A stretch of DNA of 64,000 nucleotides from Euphorbia lathyris (taxonomy: Eukaryota; Streptophyta; Magnoliopsida; Malpighiales; Euphorbiaceae): positions 32,083,501 to 32,147,500 of the forward strand of contig NC_088915.1 in the NCBI RefSeq assembly GCF_963576675.1, written 5' to 3'. The notes under the pieces were generated by a model that worked only from the letters and a program-made list of their open reading frames with translations, had not been told where the DNA came from and did no database searches. This document shows positions 1 to 11,585 of this stretch, piece after piece (within the stretch, counting starts at the first letter, position 1; every line of letters begins with the position of its first letter). The position numbers and the translations under genes were made by a program.

Positions 1-1
1 G

Positions 2-2037
2 CTCGTTGATATTGAATCCCTGAAAAAAATCGATTTTGATGTTTCTCCTTACATTGAGCATTTAAAATTGAGGAAATTGTTGACTCTTAAAGTCAACACA
101 TACGATGAATTGGTTAAGGAATTCTATAGAAACCTTCATAGGAATAACAGGGGAACAGAGATATCTTCTAGTGTAAAAAACGTTAAGATCAAAATAGACA
201 CTGCTTTGTTAAATGAACTTTTTGATATGCCTTCGGTTGAGGATGGGTTTTGCATTAAAAACCCAGCTGATAAAAAAATAGAATGGGAGGGGTATAATGA
301 TACCCATTTCATAAAGGAAGTCCTACACGAGTCTGGTTTACCCCTTGCCACGACAAACATGACGGCTCATGCCCGATTTTTACATCAAGTGGTGATAAAG
401 ACACTGCTACCTAAGTATGGTAGCAGGGAAAAATGCTCATTAGCCGAAAGGATTATTTTGTGGCATCTGTTAAAGGGGAAACAGATGAATTTTGCTCAAC
501 AGATTATCTATCACATACTGAACAGGTTCAGAGCGGTTAAGAAAGACCGTCAAAGGAAAATCCATCTACCTTATGGTAATCTTTTGACGGTAGTCTTTGA
601 ACATTACAATGTTCCTGTGACTGTGAGGGATAACCGGTCAGTCAATACAAATCTCATGGATGCTCTATACTTGTTAAGTATGGCAACTATGATGAGTAAT
701 AGAGGCTGGATCCTTTCCAAATTTGTCAGAGCTGAAGATGAAATTGTGTTTGATAAAAAAACATATTTAAGGAACGTGGGGAATGACGGAGAGGATGTTG
801 AGGTTGAGCTGGAAGGTGATGGGCCTGTGGATGATGACATAGCAAGTCTGGATGTTGGGATGGATTGTTTTGATTTTGAAGATGAAGATGTTGGGATGGG
901 TGGTGTGGAGATGGAGGGTTCAGAGGATACGTTAGAGGTTGATGAGCCAAGACCCGAAGAGTCTGACGAAGAAGAGGAGGATGAGTATGAGATTGTATTC
1001 CGGACGGTGGAGCAGCCAGAAAAGGAGAAAACAATGGAGGAAAAAGTTGATGATGACAACAATGTTCTGATGCTGTTAACTTATCCTGAAGCTGAACTAC
1101 CGACACCCTCTTGTCCAATGAAGAAGCTTCTGATTTTAGACTTGAATGGGGTACTTATATGCTCGCGAACCGGTCGCCATCGCCCACATATCACTCCATT
1201 CATGAAATTCTGTTTTGATAATTTTACGGTTGCAATTTGGTCATCAAAGATGAGGTATTTTTCACATTCTTATAAGGTTCATTGAATTCTAAACATTTGA
1301 TCCTCTTTTTACATTCTTCTTAAGTTCATTGAATACTTTATAATTATAGTGTCTTCTTATGTGTTTTCCAGGAAAAACATTGACAAGATTCTTCCAAAAA
1401 TTAGAATGTCATTGGCTGATGAAGTTCAAATGTTGTTTGTTTAGGTTAGACAATTGTTTCCAACTTTTAGGATTCTTTTCCGTTCCAACATCAACTATTG
1501 AAATATTCATGTTTCCTATATAATAGTTTACTACACTGTTTGATTTTCAGGGTCAAGAGCATTGTGTTGTAACAAATGTCACATTTGGCCCCCGTGATAA
1601 AAAAAATGTATAATGTTTAAAGATTTGAAGCATGTTTGGGATAGCTATCCACAATTCAATGCTTCAAATACTGTGTTGATAGATGATTCACCATACAAGT
1701 CACTACTGAATTCTGTAAGTGTACCATCTTTATTACAATTACCCTGTATCATGATGCATTATAATTTCATTTGTTGGATTCTGTAGCCAAACAATTTCAT
1801 CTACCCCACAACATTTGATTCAAAGAACAGATTGGACAATTATCTAGGTAAAGCTTCCTATCAATATCTATGTACTTTATTTACCAAAATGTTCATCTAA
1901 CTAAAATAATGCAATTTGCAGAGCCAAATGGGGGTTTTATAACCTATTTGGAAAGACTATCACGCGCACAACACGTTGCAGAATTCATCCAGAGGGAACG
2001 AATCGGTCAAGATCCCATTCGAGAGGATGATTGGTGA
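2..2037 (+). pseudogene. FCP1-like HAD phosphatase fused to a plant-transposon-type N-terminal domain, decayed
   Basis: The reading frame is open from the left edge, so the gene starts outside the window. Residues ~1-190 (to about base 640) resemble the putative plant transposon domain (Transposase_32, PF20167): a YDELVKEFYRNL start and a helical WHLLKG segment. A very acidic linker follows (~790-1080). From 1117 comes an FCP1/NIF-like HAD domain with LDLNGVL, the plant variant in which the second Asp of DxDx is Asn, and VLIDDSPYK near 1675. The exons I read are to 1254, 1372-1444, 1551-1714, 1787-1847 and 1922-2037, with a TGA stop at 2035. Two lesions break the phosphatase part: an in-frame TAG at 1442-1444, where relatives have Trp, and a 2-bp surplus near 1607 before the MFKDLKHVW segment. 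Family assignment of the C-terminal half is firm; that of the N-terminal half is by pattern. Confidence 0.65.
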
Positions 2038-2639
2038 ATGGCTAAACTACAACAAGCTATAGATTATGCTATGGCATATGGAAGATGGCAAAAATACTTT
2101 GTCAAATGTAAATATATATTTTGACAAACAGTAACTAGATATTTTTGGCATACTATGTGAAAACAATTGTTTCGGCGATCAATCTGTGTTACAAATTTAT
2201 GTTTGTTTAATTATCATTTGGTTGTGTCAATTTCGACAGGCTGTGTTAAACACAAATTTATAACAGTTTGTATATATGAATTATTCCATAGAAGACATCT
2301 TCTTTGTAGTATTTAACACATAAGAAGACATCTTCGTTTGACAATATATTCTATACGCTAAAAGGTAACACCAAATTATAATACATCATTTTTTTTTTGT
2401 TTTACATTGTTTACTTATCACAAATATTTACTCATATCCAAATGACACAGATGACTGGAATTTCGGCTATGCTTCATATTTGATTGATAATAAGACAACC
2501 TCTTATGTATATTCTCTAATATGATATCGAAACAACATTTTTTTACATTGCATTTTCAATCCATTTATTTATCAATGAGGATTGAAATAGAGTGATAAAC
2601 GATTAATCTAAAACTAAGATTAGTTCTGGTCGAATAGAG
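2038..2639. other. AT-rich 3' flank without a recognisable gene
   Basis: This is the downstream flank of the broken HAD gene. It is AT-rich and has stops in all frames. An 18-bp word containing aagaagacatcttc occurs near 2290 and again near 2325. I see nothing else. Confidence 0.4.
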
Positions 2640-2775
2640 GCTGCCTGAGATTAATTCCGATCACTTTGAGACTGCCTGAGATTAATTCCGATCATTTTGA
2701 CACTGCCTGAGATTGATTCCGGTCGAAAAAAGTCTGCCTAAGGTTGATTTAGCATCGTCAATGGCTGCCATGAGA
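2640..2775. repeat. Imperfect tandem repeat, ~31-bp unit, four copies
   Basis: Four head-to-tail copies each begin ctgcctgagattaattccga or a close variant, at about 2641, 2672, 2703 and 2734. The first three are well conserved and the fourth is degenerate (ctgcctaaggttgattt). There is no coding potential. Unlike the GC-rich arrays elsewhere in the window, the unit is not palindromic. Confidence 0.7.
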
Positions 2776-2929
2776 GAGAAATCGTATTCCTTTGCTTGCA
2801 CAATTCAACGTTATGCATTAATTAGGAGGGCTAGCTGATGCGTGCCGTCTAGTGTAGTGTTTTTCTACGACAAAATGAATATTATGATGAGTGCGTTACG
2901 ACTATGGATGTGATCTTCCTAAATGCTCT

Positions 2930-4650
2930 ATCTCTACTAAACGCCACTACTTAGGGGCAAGTGTACCCTGTCGTATCAAGTAATAATCCGGTTAAGACCG
3001 GGTATCGAATCCATGAGATTTATAATTGCAAGTATTAAACGACTCGGTTTTATACGTTATTTAAGCGGTGAATACTTTGAGTTGGTTCGGGGAACAACTA
3101 CAAACTACTCCTAGCTACGGGTGAGGCAAATTTATATAACGAAACTCTATGGAATGATACGGATGGTGATAAGTTATAAATATGACAAATAATGACTCCT
3201 AATGCATATACGATTGATGTTTTGCTCTTGTAAAGACGACTATGTGTAGTGTAACCGACCCGTGAAGTACTTAGACTACGTGGTTCCTAGTCAAGGCGTG
3301 TCTAATGCTTGGGACCAGAAATTAGGGCCCGTAAGTTGCGTGGCTTGTCAATTCCTACGGTTTCCAGTTTGTCACTTCCGGTAGGGCAACACCTATATGA
3401 ATCCCTAAAGATAGCCCGAATGGCGTCGAAAATCGCGTTCTCCTACACAATAATCAATTATAAGTATCAAAACAAGCAACAAACATCAACACATATATAG
3501 AAAAAGAGATTATGAATCATAAATTATAAATATGGAGAATGTAAATATGAATTACAACCAAGCCTAGTACATAGGATGAGTACAAGCTAATTAGCAAGTG
3601 TAAAGGGAAGAGTCCACCCTCGGAACTAGCTAACCGGACTCAAAGCCGTCACTTAGGACTTGGAGGTGGAGCTTTCGAGCTTGGTGAACGGAGGAAGAAC
3701 GGAACTTTGACGGGGTGCCGGAATCAACGAACAAGCTCTCAAGATGAAAGAGTCTAGCTACACAAAGCCTAAAACAAAATCTAAAATGACAAGAGTTTTA
3801 ATCTCAAGAAGGTATATGTTACAAGGTGTGTGTAATGAGTGCTAGTCACTCTTATTTATACACATCAAGCTAGGGGTAAAATTGTAACTTCACAAGGTGC
3901 AAGCATGGAGGAACATGATTTTGTGCAGAAATCCTATGATATGCCTCGCGTATGGTGGTATACGCCCTGCGTGTTTGCCCATTCCGTCAGAAATCTCCTG
4001 CATGTGGACCAAATCCAGATCTTGTTGTCTTAACCACGCCCCGCGTAGACTGGGATGCGCCTCGCGTGGTTGAGTCTCTAACTTTTTATTGCTTGAATTG
4101 GTCCTTTTATGTCGTGCGTAGCTGAAGCACGCCTCGCGTAAATGAGTCTCTGATTCTTTTAGGTTGAAGAATTCCCTTACACGCCCCGCGTGTAAGGTGG
4201 TACGCCTCGCGTATGGATAGTTGACTCAGGGAGACCATACAGTCTGACTTTCAGGATTAGGCTAATCATTTCTGACATATGTCGTACGCCTCGCGTAGGG
4301 TGGTATACGCCTCGCGTATGCTGAGTAGATCCCACGTGGTGTCTGTGGATAGGGCAATTATTTCTGACTTGGTGTTTCACACCCCGCGTAAAGAATGAGA
4401 CGCCCCGCGTATTGTGGTGGATTTTCACTCCTTGTTTGTACCTGAAATACAATTCTCGAGAGCCGAGTTAGTTTGACGTTTTATTTCCTAAATTAATCAA
4501 AAACAAGGAAAATTAACCGAAAGTGCGGAATTTATTTTTATTTCGTTATTTTATTAAAACACTCTATTTTTGCAATTAAACTTATTCATTTCTTCTAAAA
4601 TTAATCCGTAAATCACGCTAAAAGATAGGGGTAAAATACCCCTATCACTA
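2930..4650. repeat. Unclassified dispersed-type repeat element
   Basis: The block starts near a gtaccctgtcgtatcaagta word followed by a phrase of type ggttaagaccgggtatcgaa. I remember this phrase from many dicot repeats but cannot assign it to a class. The block ends in a perfect 10-bp inverted repeat (gataggggta, aaa, tacccctatc) at 4624-4646. It has no long reading frame. The short open stretches at 3309 and 3839 show no family signature, and the second lies inside the GC-rich array. The outer boundaries are uncertain because I found no clear target-site duplication. Confidence 0.4.
3940..4420. repeat. Array of a 12-bp GC-rich near-palindromic word (acgcctcgcgta)
   Basis: About thirteen copies of acgcctcgcgta or acgccccgcgta are scattered in both related spellings, often in pairs ~22 bp apart (for example 4285 and 4307). 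The word is rich in CpG in an otherwise AT-rich neighbourhood. Read on the minus strand it gives a spurious open frame repeating Thr-Arg-Gly-Val, which I do not treat as a gene. The construction resembles the arrays at 36050, 51470 and 61277. Confidence 0.75.
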
Positions 4651-5065
4651 GCACATGTAGTCGAGATTAGACCTAGCAATTATCATGTTCGAGTCGTGTT
4701 CGTATCGTGTCATTTTTGGATTTGTGTTAAAAAACGTAAACCCAACCCCAAACCCAATCCAAAAACTTTCATGCCACAATCGTGTTAACTTGTTTGAGTT
4801 AGTGTCGATTTCTTGTCGCATTTTCGAGTTACATGTAATTTTGTTATACATATATATTAATGATAACTTTTAAAAATATAAGAAGATGTGGTCCACTTAA
4901 ATTTACTAATTTTCACCATATATTTACTGAATTTCAAAATGTAACATAAAAACATTAAATTTTACACATTATTTAAACTGTGACCATTAGACTTCAATCA
5001 ACACCTCAAAATGACTGTTGACGGCCTCAAAATAAAAAATTTCAAGAATTAATAATATTATAATA
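4651..5065. other. AT-rich spacer before the tandem array
   Basis: No gene or RNA signature is visible. Short opposed frames around 4650-4870 mirror one another and carry no family motif. Confidence 0.35.
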
Positions 5066-5873
5066 AACCTAGTTTGAATTAACCCATTTTGCATTCCAGA
5101 GGCTAGAACACAAGACGAATATGGTAAAATAATTTTATTTTCAATCTCTCAATTATGTCATTTTTTTACTTCATATTATTAATTATTAATTAATTAAATT
5201 TTGTCAAATGCAGGATGTGTTGCGAATAGTTTGGCTTCTATAATGGAAGCAAATATTTGCTTAAAAACTGGAATACCATACCCTGATTTTAAAGCTAAAG
5301 GCACTTTCTCCCTTAACCCATCATTTGTTACGGGTCATCCTAAAAAAAACCCATTAAAACCAAATCAAAATGTGCTTGAGGATATACTCGAATATTGCAC
5401 AGAATTGTATATAGAGATTGGTGATGGTAAGGCGACTAGACTCATAGATTGGAAAGAGATCAATGACCGAAATACATCAGTACCTTTAAATATACAATTG
5501 CTTTGCTGTTTTAATATAGCATCGACTAAGGCATTTAATGACTTATTTAAAATAATCAGCACCAAATTCTCGGTAAGGATAAAGATCCAGAAGTATTTGT
5601 AGAGACGAAATTAGAGGGTGGGGGTGGGGAGAGCAGTATGTAGTGGTAGTCTACGGGGTAGGAGGGATAGATAAAAGTGAATTAGGTGAAGGTAATTCCT
5701 TAAAGTATCTTAATTTCCAAAATCACTCGGGTGATACGTTTGGAGAAGGCGGATTCGGAAGAATATATACTAACTCGTATAACCAATTGTTTAAACTTAA
5801 TATTCAAATTGTAGAAAGTCCACTGTCAATGAGGATGGATCGAATGGCTTCAACTAGTGGGGGTCAATATTAA
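5066..5873 (+). pseudogene. Array unit 1: papain-fold-like gene, 5'-truncated, frameshifted
   Basis: Only the end of the penultimate exon and the last exon (5214-5873) remain. The last exon begins GCVANSLASIMEAN and ends at TAA 5871. I read it as a degenerate C1A papain-like domain. A Gln-containing segment precedes a Cys-Val-Ala-Asn region where papains have the Gln-Cys active-site loop. Near 5650 a VVVYGVG strand stands where papains have HAVxxVGYG. FQNHSGDTFGEGGFGRIY then stands for KNSWGxxWGExGYxRI. The catalytic His position is Tyr or Val here. One A is missing from the TTTAAAAATAATC run near 5548, which shifts the frame. The similarity is to fold landmarks only, so the family call is tentative. 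Confidence 0.5.
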
Positions 5874-6427
5874 GTGTTATTACTTCTGAACTTTAATTTA
5901 TTATTATGTTAAGAGCTATTACTTCTGAAGTCTTGTTTATTGTATTTTGTGTTCTTGCTTTTGTTTTATTAATAATGATCTTGATTCAACTTTGTTTCTT
6001 TTAGTTCATTTCTGAGATGGAAAAATATCTATTACATATTTCATTTTGCATCTTTTTATTATTTTCATATACTTGTATCTTATAACCATTACGAGAAATT
6101 ATACTGTCAGACATATATTCTAGTTAGTAAAACAACGACAAACTTATTAAAAAGAATCCAAAAGTGACATATACTCCATATTTTTTTCTATTTGTTATAT
6201 CTCATATCTTATTTCTTGTTTATTTTTCAGCAAAATATTAGGATTTGTTTATTTATTTATCTTCTATCTTTTTTCTTGTTTATTTCTCAACAATATCTTA
6301 GAATTTTTCGGAAATATTCTTAAATTGTTTTTTAAAAACTTTACAATTTGATTAGTTAATTTATCTTTTTTATTATTTCAGAATTTGTTTATTGTTGATT
6401 TTTCTTATTTTCTTGTTAATATGCAAA

Positions 6428-7701
6428 GTGGAGCCTATTATCAAAAATTTATTTGTCCAAAAATATATTGAAAAGTTGTTCTTGAGAAAAGTAATTGAAA
6501 TGTAGATTAATTTTACCGTAGAAGAAATAAGATAAAAAAATTAGTCTAAAAATTATCTTAAAAATGGGGGACTATAACTGTAAACAAACCACTTTGCCCA
6601 TTTTATAAAATGTCAAAATCCAATTATTGTGTAGGTAGCAGTTCTTAAGCATGACCCACTACTATTGAGTAGATAGTCTTACTCAAGTGCATGATATTGG
6701 TAACTAGTATGAGAAGATTAAGTTTTTAAAATTACTATTTAATATTTCTCTATGTTCTATTTTTTTTATTTTATATCTTATATTTTTAATCTATTTTCTT
6801 GTTCAGAATAGATCATATCACTAAACATTTTTTCATCGAAGAAGGGACTGACATGTTATACTTCATCAAGCAAAGGAAGGATTATTTTCGGTAAGAGAAG
6901 TTTGGATTAACCCAGTTTGTATTCCAGATGCTAGAACACAAGACGAATATGGTAAAATAATTTTATTTCCAATCTCTCAATTATGTCATTTTTTTACTTC
7001 ATATTATTAATTATTAATTAACTAAATTTTGTCAAATGCATGATGTATTATGAATAGTTTTGATTCTATAATGGAAAAAAATATTTGCTTAAAAATCGGA
7101 ATACCATATACTGATTTTAAAGCTAAAGGTATTTTCTCCATTAACCCATCATTTGTTACGGATCATCCTAAAAACCAACCCATTAAAACCAAATCAAAAT
7201 GTGCTTGAGGATATACTCGAATATTGCACGGAATTAAATATAAAGATTGGTGATGGTAAAGCGGCTAGACTCATAGATTGGGAAGAGATCAATAACAGAA
7301 ATACACCGTTACCTTTAAATGTACCATTGCTTTGCTGTTTTAATATAGCATCGACTAAGGCATTTAATGACTTATTTAAAAATAATCAGCATCGAATTCT
7401 CGGTAAGGATAAAGATCCATAAATATTTGTAGAGACGACATTAAAGGGGAGATGGGGAGAGCAGTATGTAATGGTAGTCTACAGGGTAGGAGGGATAGAT
7501 AAAAGTGAACTAGGTGAAGATAAACCCTTAAAGTATCTTAATTTCCAAAATCACTCGGGTGATACGTTTAGAGAAGGCGGATTCAGAAGAATATATACTA
7601 ACTCATATAACCAGTTGTTTAAACTTAATATTCAAATTGTAGAAAGTCAACTGTCAAGGATGATGGATCGAGGGGCTTCAACTAGTGGATGCCAATATTA
7701 A
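6428..7701 (+). pseudogene. Array unit 2: papain-fold-like gene, decayed
   Basis: This is a full-length unit. The first-exon start is GTG instead of ATG (6428). The middle exon keeps an open FIEEGTDMLYF segment, where other copies carry TAA, so this copy shows the likely ancestral reading. The acceptor of the last exon has changed from cag to cat (7041). An extra C near 7174 shifts the frame. A GAA-to-TAA change near 7420 adds a stop. The final stop is at 7699. Confidence 0.5.
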
Positions 7702-8020
7702 GTGATATTACTTCTGAACTTTAATTTATTATTATGTTAAGAGCTATGACTTCTGAACTCTTGTTTATTGTATTTTGTGTTCTTGCTTTTGTCTTATTGA
7801 ACAATGATCTTGAGTCAACTTTGTTTCTTTTAGTTCATTTTTTAGATGGAAAAATATCTATTACATATTTCATTTTGCATCTTTTTATTATTTTCATATA
7901 CTTGTATCTTATAACCATTACGAGAAATTATACTGCCAGACATATATATCCTAGCCAATAAAACAATGACACACTTATTAAAAAGAATCCAAAAGTGACA
8001 TATACTCAATATTTTTTTCT

Positions 8021-9335
8021 TGGGTTAATACACATATTTGCCCTTGTATTATCACTGAAAAACAGATATTCCTTTAAATCAAATAAACTCACAAAACTAT
8101 CCCCAAATTTTCTACAAACCTACAATTATACCCTAATCTAACAAACTTGCTTATTTGGTATAAACAGCGTCATCCCCTTAAACACCACCTTTTCTTCTTT
8201 CTATCAAAATTCAAAAGCTCAGGAATCCTTCATCAATAGCAGCCATCTCATTCATTCTCCATTCTTCCCTCACTTCATCTCCTACATTTCTCTCTAACTT
8301 TCATCTCTCATTCACTCTCTCCTCACTCCCCTAACTATCTCCCATTTAACAACAACATTCTCTCTTTTTGCAACAACCTGTATTTCAAGAACTAAAACCA
8401 TTGTGCAAATAAATTTATTAATAATAAGAAAACGATTACCTGTAGAATAGCATTTGATCTTGAAGAGGTTTCATTGGCACCCATTGGCTCTGTGGTTCAA
8501 TTTTGATTACCTCTTTGCAGCAATGCCATTACCGAATACAACAAAGATTAAAATATCACTACTTTCCTTATCAAAACATTAACAACATTCAAATTTATCG
8601 TTTGTGGAAGTGGAAAATACTTCATCAATAGAATAACAAAGATGAATCACATTATTTCCATCAAAGCTTCATTGTAAATCTCTTACAATTTCACTGTAAA
8701 CTTTGAGATAACAAAGATGACTCACATGATTTCCATCAAAGCTTCTCTGTTTAACCTTGGGGAAAAGATCCTTAATAGCCAAAACCATCACTCTAAGGAT
8801 TCTTTACTATGCTAAGCAATGTATAAGTTTTACCAGCACCTATAGCACCATAGCGGAATACCGATCCATTCCTTCCCTGCAACCATGCTTCCACAAGTTC
8901 TGATGTCCTGAAATTCCTTTCATTTGCAATTAATAACGTCAATTTCTATTACCTCACTCCATTATCTCAGTAGCCAAACATAAAGACAATGTTCTAAGAC
9001 TGTGTCTTCTATTTGGTTACTGGAAAATGCAGCCACGAAGCTTTCTAAGCTTTTAAATTTTGAGAGAATGAAGGAGATGACTACCATGAAGCTTTCTAAA
9101 CTTTTGAATTTTGAGAGAAAGAAGAAATACAATGATGTGTGTAGTGTGTTAATTGGTGGTTTGTCAGGAATCCGATGACTAGACTAATGGTGTTATGTCA
9201 AATAAGTAAATCTGTTAGATTAAGGTATAATTATAGGTCTGTGGAAAATTCGGGGATAATTTTTGTAGTTTTATTTGATATAAGGGCATGTCTGTTTTTT
9301 TATGATAATACAGGAGCAAATTTGTGTATTAACCA
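8021..9335. mobile_element. Pack-MULE-like element 1 carrying kinesin exons
   Basis: This is an insertion in the spacer of array unit 2. The termini form a ~130-bp inverted repeat beginning tgggttaatacacatatttg on the left and tggttaatacacaaatttgc on the right (reverse complement). The flanks share an 8-bp direct repeat, ttttttct (8013-8020 and 9336-9343). The interior holds fragments of a kinesin gene rather than a transposase. The long inverted repeat favours a MULE over a hAT despite the 8-bp duplication. Confidence 0.75.
8440..8935 (-). pseudogene. Captured kinesin motor-domain fragment (kinesin-8-like)
   Basis: On the minus strand, exon-like pieces match a kinesin motor in order. NGSVFRYGAIGAGKTYTLL (8935-8790) contains the P-loop, with Ile in place of the usual Thr. 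SFDGNHVSHLCYLKVYSEIV follows (8715-8650), and then NETSSRSNAILQ (about 8490-8440), the switch I region with Asn for the usual His, which ends at a CAG|GT donor. A second copy of the SFDGNxV segment lies just downstream (8650-8600). Several stops and gaps remain between the pieces. The ELVE..LQGRNGSVF context is closest to plant kinesin-8 as I recall it. Confidence 0.75.
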
Positions 9336-9563
9336 TTTTTTCTATTTATTATATCTCCTATCTTCTTTCTTTTTTATTTTTCAGAAAATGTCAGGATTTG
9401 TTTATTTGTTTTATCTTCTATCTTTTTCTTTCTTTCTCAACAATATCTTAGAATTTTTTGGCAATATTGTTAAATTGTTTTTTAAAAACTTTACAATTTT
9501 ATTAGTTAATTTACCTTTTGTTTATTATTTCAAAATTTGTTTATTTTGATTTTTTCTTATTTT

Positions 9564-11027
9564 CGACCAAGAAGATATTAAAAAGTTGTTTTTGAGCAAA
9601 GTAATGGAAATATAGATTAATTTTACTGTAGAAGAAATAAAATAAAAAAGTTAGTTTATAAATTATTTTCAAAATGGAGGACTATTACTGTAAACAAACC
9701 ACTTTGTCCATTTTATAAAGGGTCAAATACATGAATATCATAATTAAGTACAAAATTACAACTAAGTCATATCACTAAATTTAATTTTTAATATGTCATT
9801 ATTTTCTATATATTATAATTTTACACCATAATTTAAAAAATCTAGACTCCAATTCATAAATCATAAACCTTAGAAAATACATGATAGACTTCTAATTTAT
9901 AAATTCTAATTCTTAAAATATATTAAAAGTACTAATTTTACTAGTTTGACATAATCCAAAATTATGACTTGACATAGTTGTAAATAGTTTTTAAAATATG
10001 AATTTCTGTGTAATTTTCCCTTTTATAAATGCCAAAATCCAACCATTGCATAGATAGCAGCTCTTAAGCATGACTCAACTACTATTTAATATTTTTCTAT
10101 ATTCTATTTTTTTATTTTATATCTTATATTTTCAATCTGCTTTCTTGTTCAGAATGAATCTTATCACTAAACATTTCTTCATCAAATAAGGGTGTGACAT
10201 GTTATACTTCAGCGAAGTAAAGGAAAAATTATTTTCGATAATGGCAATTTGGATTAACACAGTTTATATTCCAGAGGCTAGAACACAAGACGAATATGGT
10301 AAAATAATTTTATTTTCAATCTCTCAATTATGTCATTTTTTACTTCATATTATTAATTATTAATTAATTAAATTTTGTCAAATGTAGGATATGTTGCGAA
10401 TAGTTTGCTTCTATAATGGAAGCAAATGTTTGCTTAAAAATCGGAATACCATACACTAATTTTAGAGGTAAAGGTACTTTCTCCCTTAACCCATCCTTTG
10501 TTACGGATCATCCTAAAAACAATAAACCAAATCAAAATGTGCTTGAGGATATACTCGAATATTGCACATAATTTTATATAGAGATTAGTGATGGTAAGGC
10601 GGCTAGATTCATAGATTGGGAAGAGTTAATGATAGAAATACACAGGTACCCTTAAATGTACCATTGCTTTGCTGTTTTAATATAGTATCGACTAAGACAT
10701 TTAATGACTTATTTAAAAATAATCGGCACCAAATTCTCGGTAAGGATAAAGATCTAGAAGTATTTGCAGAGACGACATTAGACGGGGGATGGGGAGAGCA
10801 GTATGTAGTGGCAGTCTACGAGTTAGGAGAGATAGATAAAAGTGAATTAGGTGAAGATAAGCCCTTAAAGCATCTTAATTTCTAAAATCACTCGAGTGAT
10901 ACATTTGAAGAAGGCGGATTTGGAAGAATATATACTAACTCGTCTAACTAGTTGTTTAAGCTTAATATTCAAATTGCAGAAAGTCAACTGTTAAGGAGGA
11001 TGGATCGAGGGTGGAGACCAATATTAA
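9564..11027 (+). pseudogene. Array unit 3: papain-fold-like gene, decayed
   Basis: The first exon has lost its beginning. A 301-bp MITE sits in the next segment (9720-10020). The last exon runs 10388-11027 and holds an in-frame TAA near 10568 where sister copies have GAA, a TAA for CAA near 10884, and several indels. The ordering of domains is otherwise as in unit 1. Confidence 0.5.
9720..10020. mobile_element. 301-bp MULE-type MITE
   Basis: This insertion is exactly bounded by a 9-bp direct repeat, ttttataaa (9711-9719 and 10021-10029). The ends are inverted: gggtcaaatacatgaatatc on the left, and gggaaattacacagaaattc on the right when read in reverse complement. It has no coding capacity. 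The right end matches the left end of the element at 45874, so the two belong to one family. Confidence 0.85.
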
Positions 11028-11585
11028 GTACTATTATTTCTGAACTTTAATTTAGTATTATGTTAGGAGCTATTACTTCTGAACTGTTGTTAATTGTATT
11101 TTGTGTTCTTGCTTTTGTCTTATTGAATAATAATCTAAATTCAACTTTGTTTCTTTTAGTTCATTTTTTAGATGAAAAAATATCTATTACATATTACATT
11201 TTTATCTTTTTATTATATTCATATACTTGTATCTTATAACCATTACGAGAAATTATACTGCCAGACATATATCATAGCCAATAAAACAATGACACACTTA
11301 TTAAAAAGAATCCAAAAGTGACATATACTCAACATTTTTTTTATTTGTTATATCCAATATATTCTTTCTTGTCTATTTTTCAGAAAAATTTTAGGATTTG
11401 TTTATTTGTTTTATTTTCTATCTTTTTTCTTGTTTCTTTCTCAACAATATTTTAGAATTTTTCAGAAATATTATTAAATTGTTTTTTAAAAAACTTTACA
11501 ATTTTATTAGTTAATTTATCTTTTGTTTATTATTTCAAAATGTGTTTATTGTTGATTTTTTTTTATTTTATTGTTAAAATGCAAA

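Noticed and set aside
604..1118. Ser- and Pro-rich minus-strand frames
   Set aside because: They are shadows of the acidic Glu/Asp linker of the plus-strand HAD fusion gene.
4177..4452. Minus-strand open frame with repeated Thr-Arg-Gly-Val
   Set aside because: It is produced by the 12-bp GC-rich word array; the repeats are in the DNA word, not in a protein family.
5214..5873. Array protein as an endogenous viral coat or nucleocapsid gene
   Set aside because: It has introns with conserved splice sites and the landmarks fit a papain fold better; no viral motif was recognised.
9175..9549. 124-codon hydrophobic open frame
   Set aside because: It crosses the right end of Pack-MULE 1 into the array spacer; the Phe/Leu richness reflects T-rich DNA.
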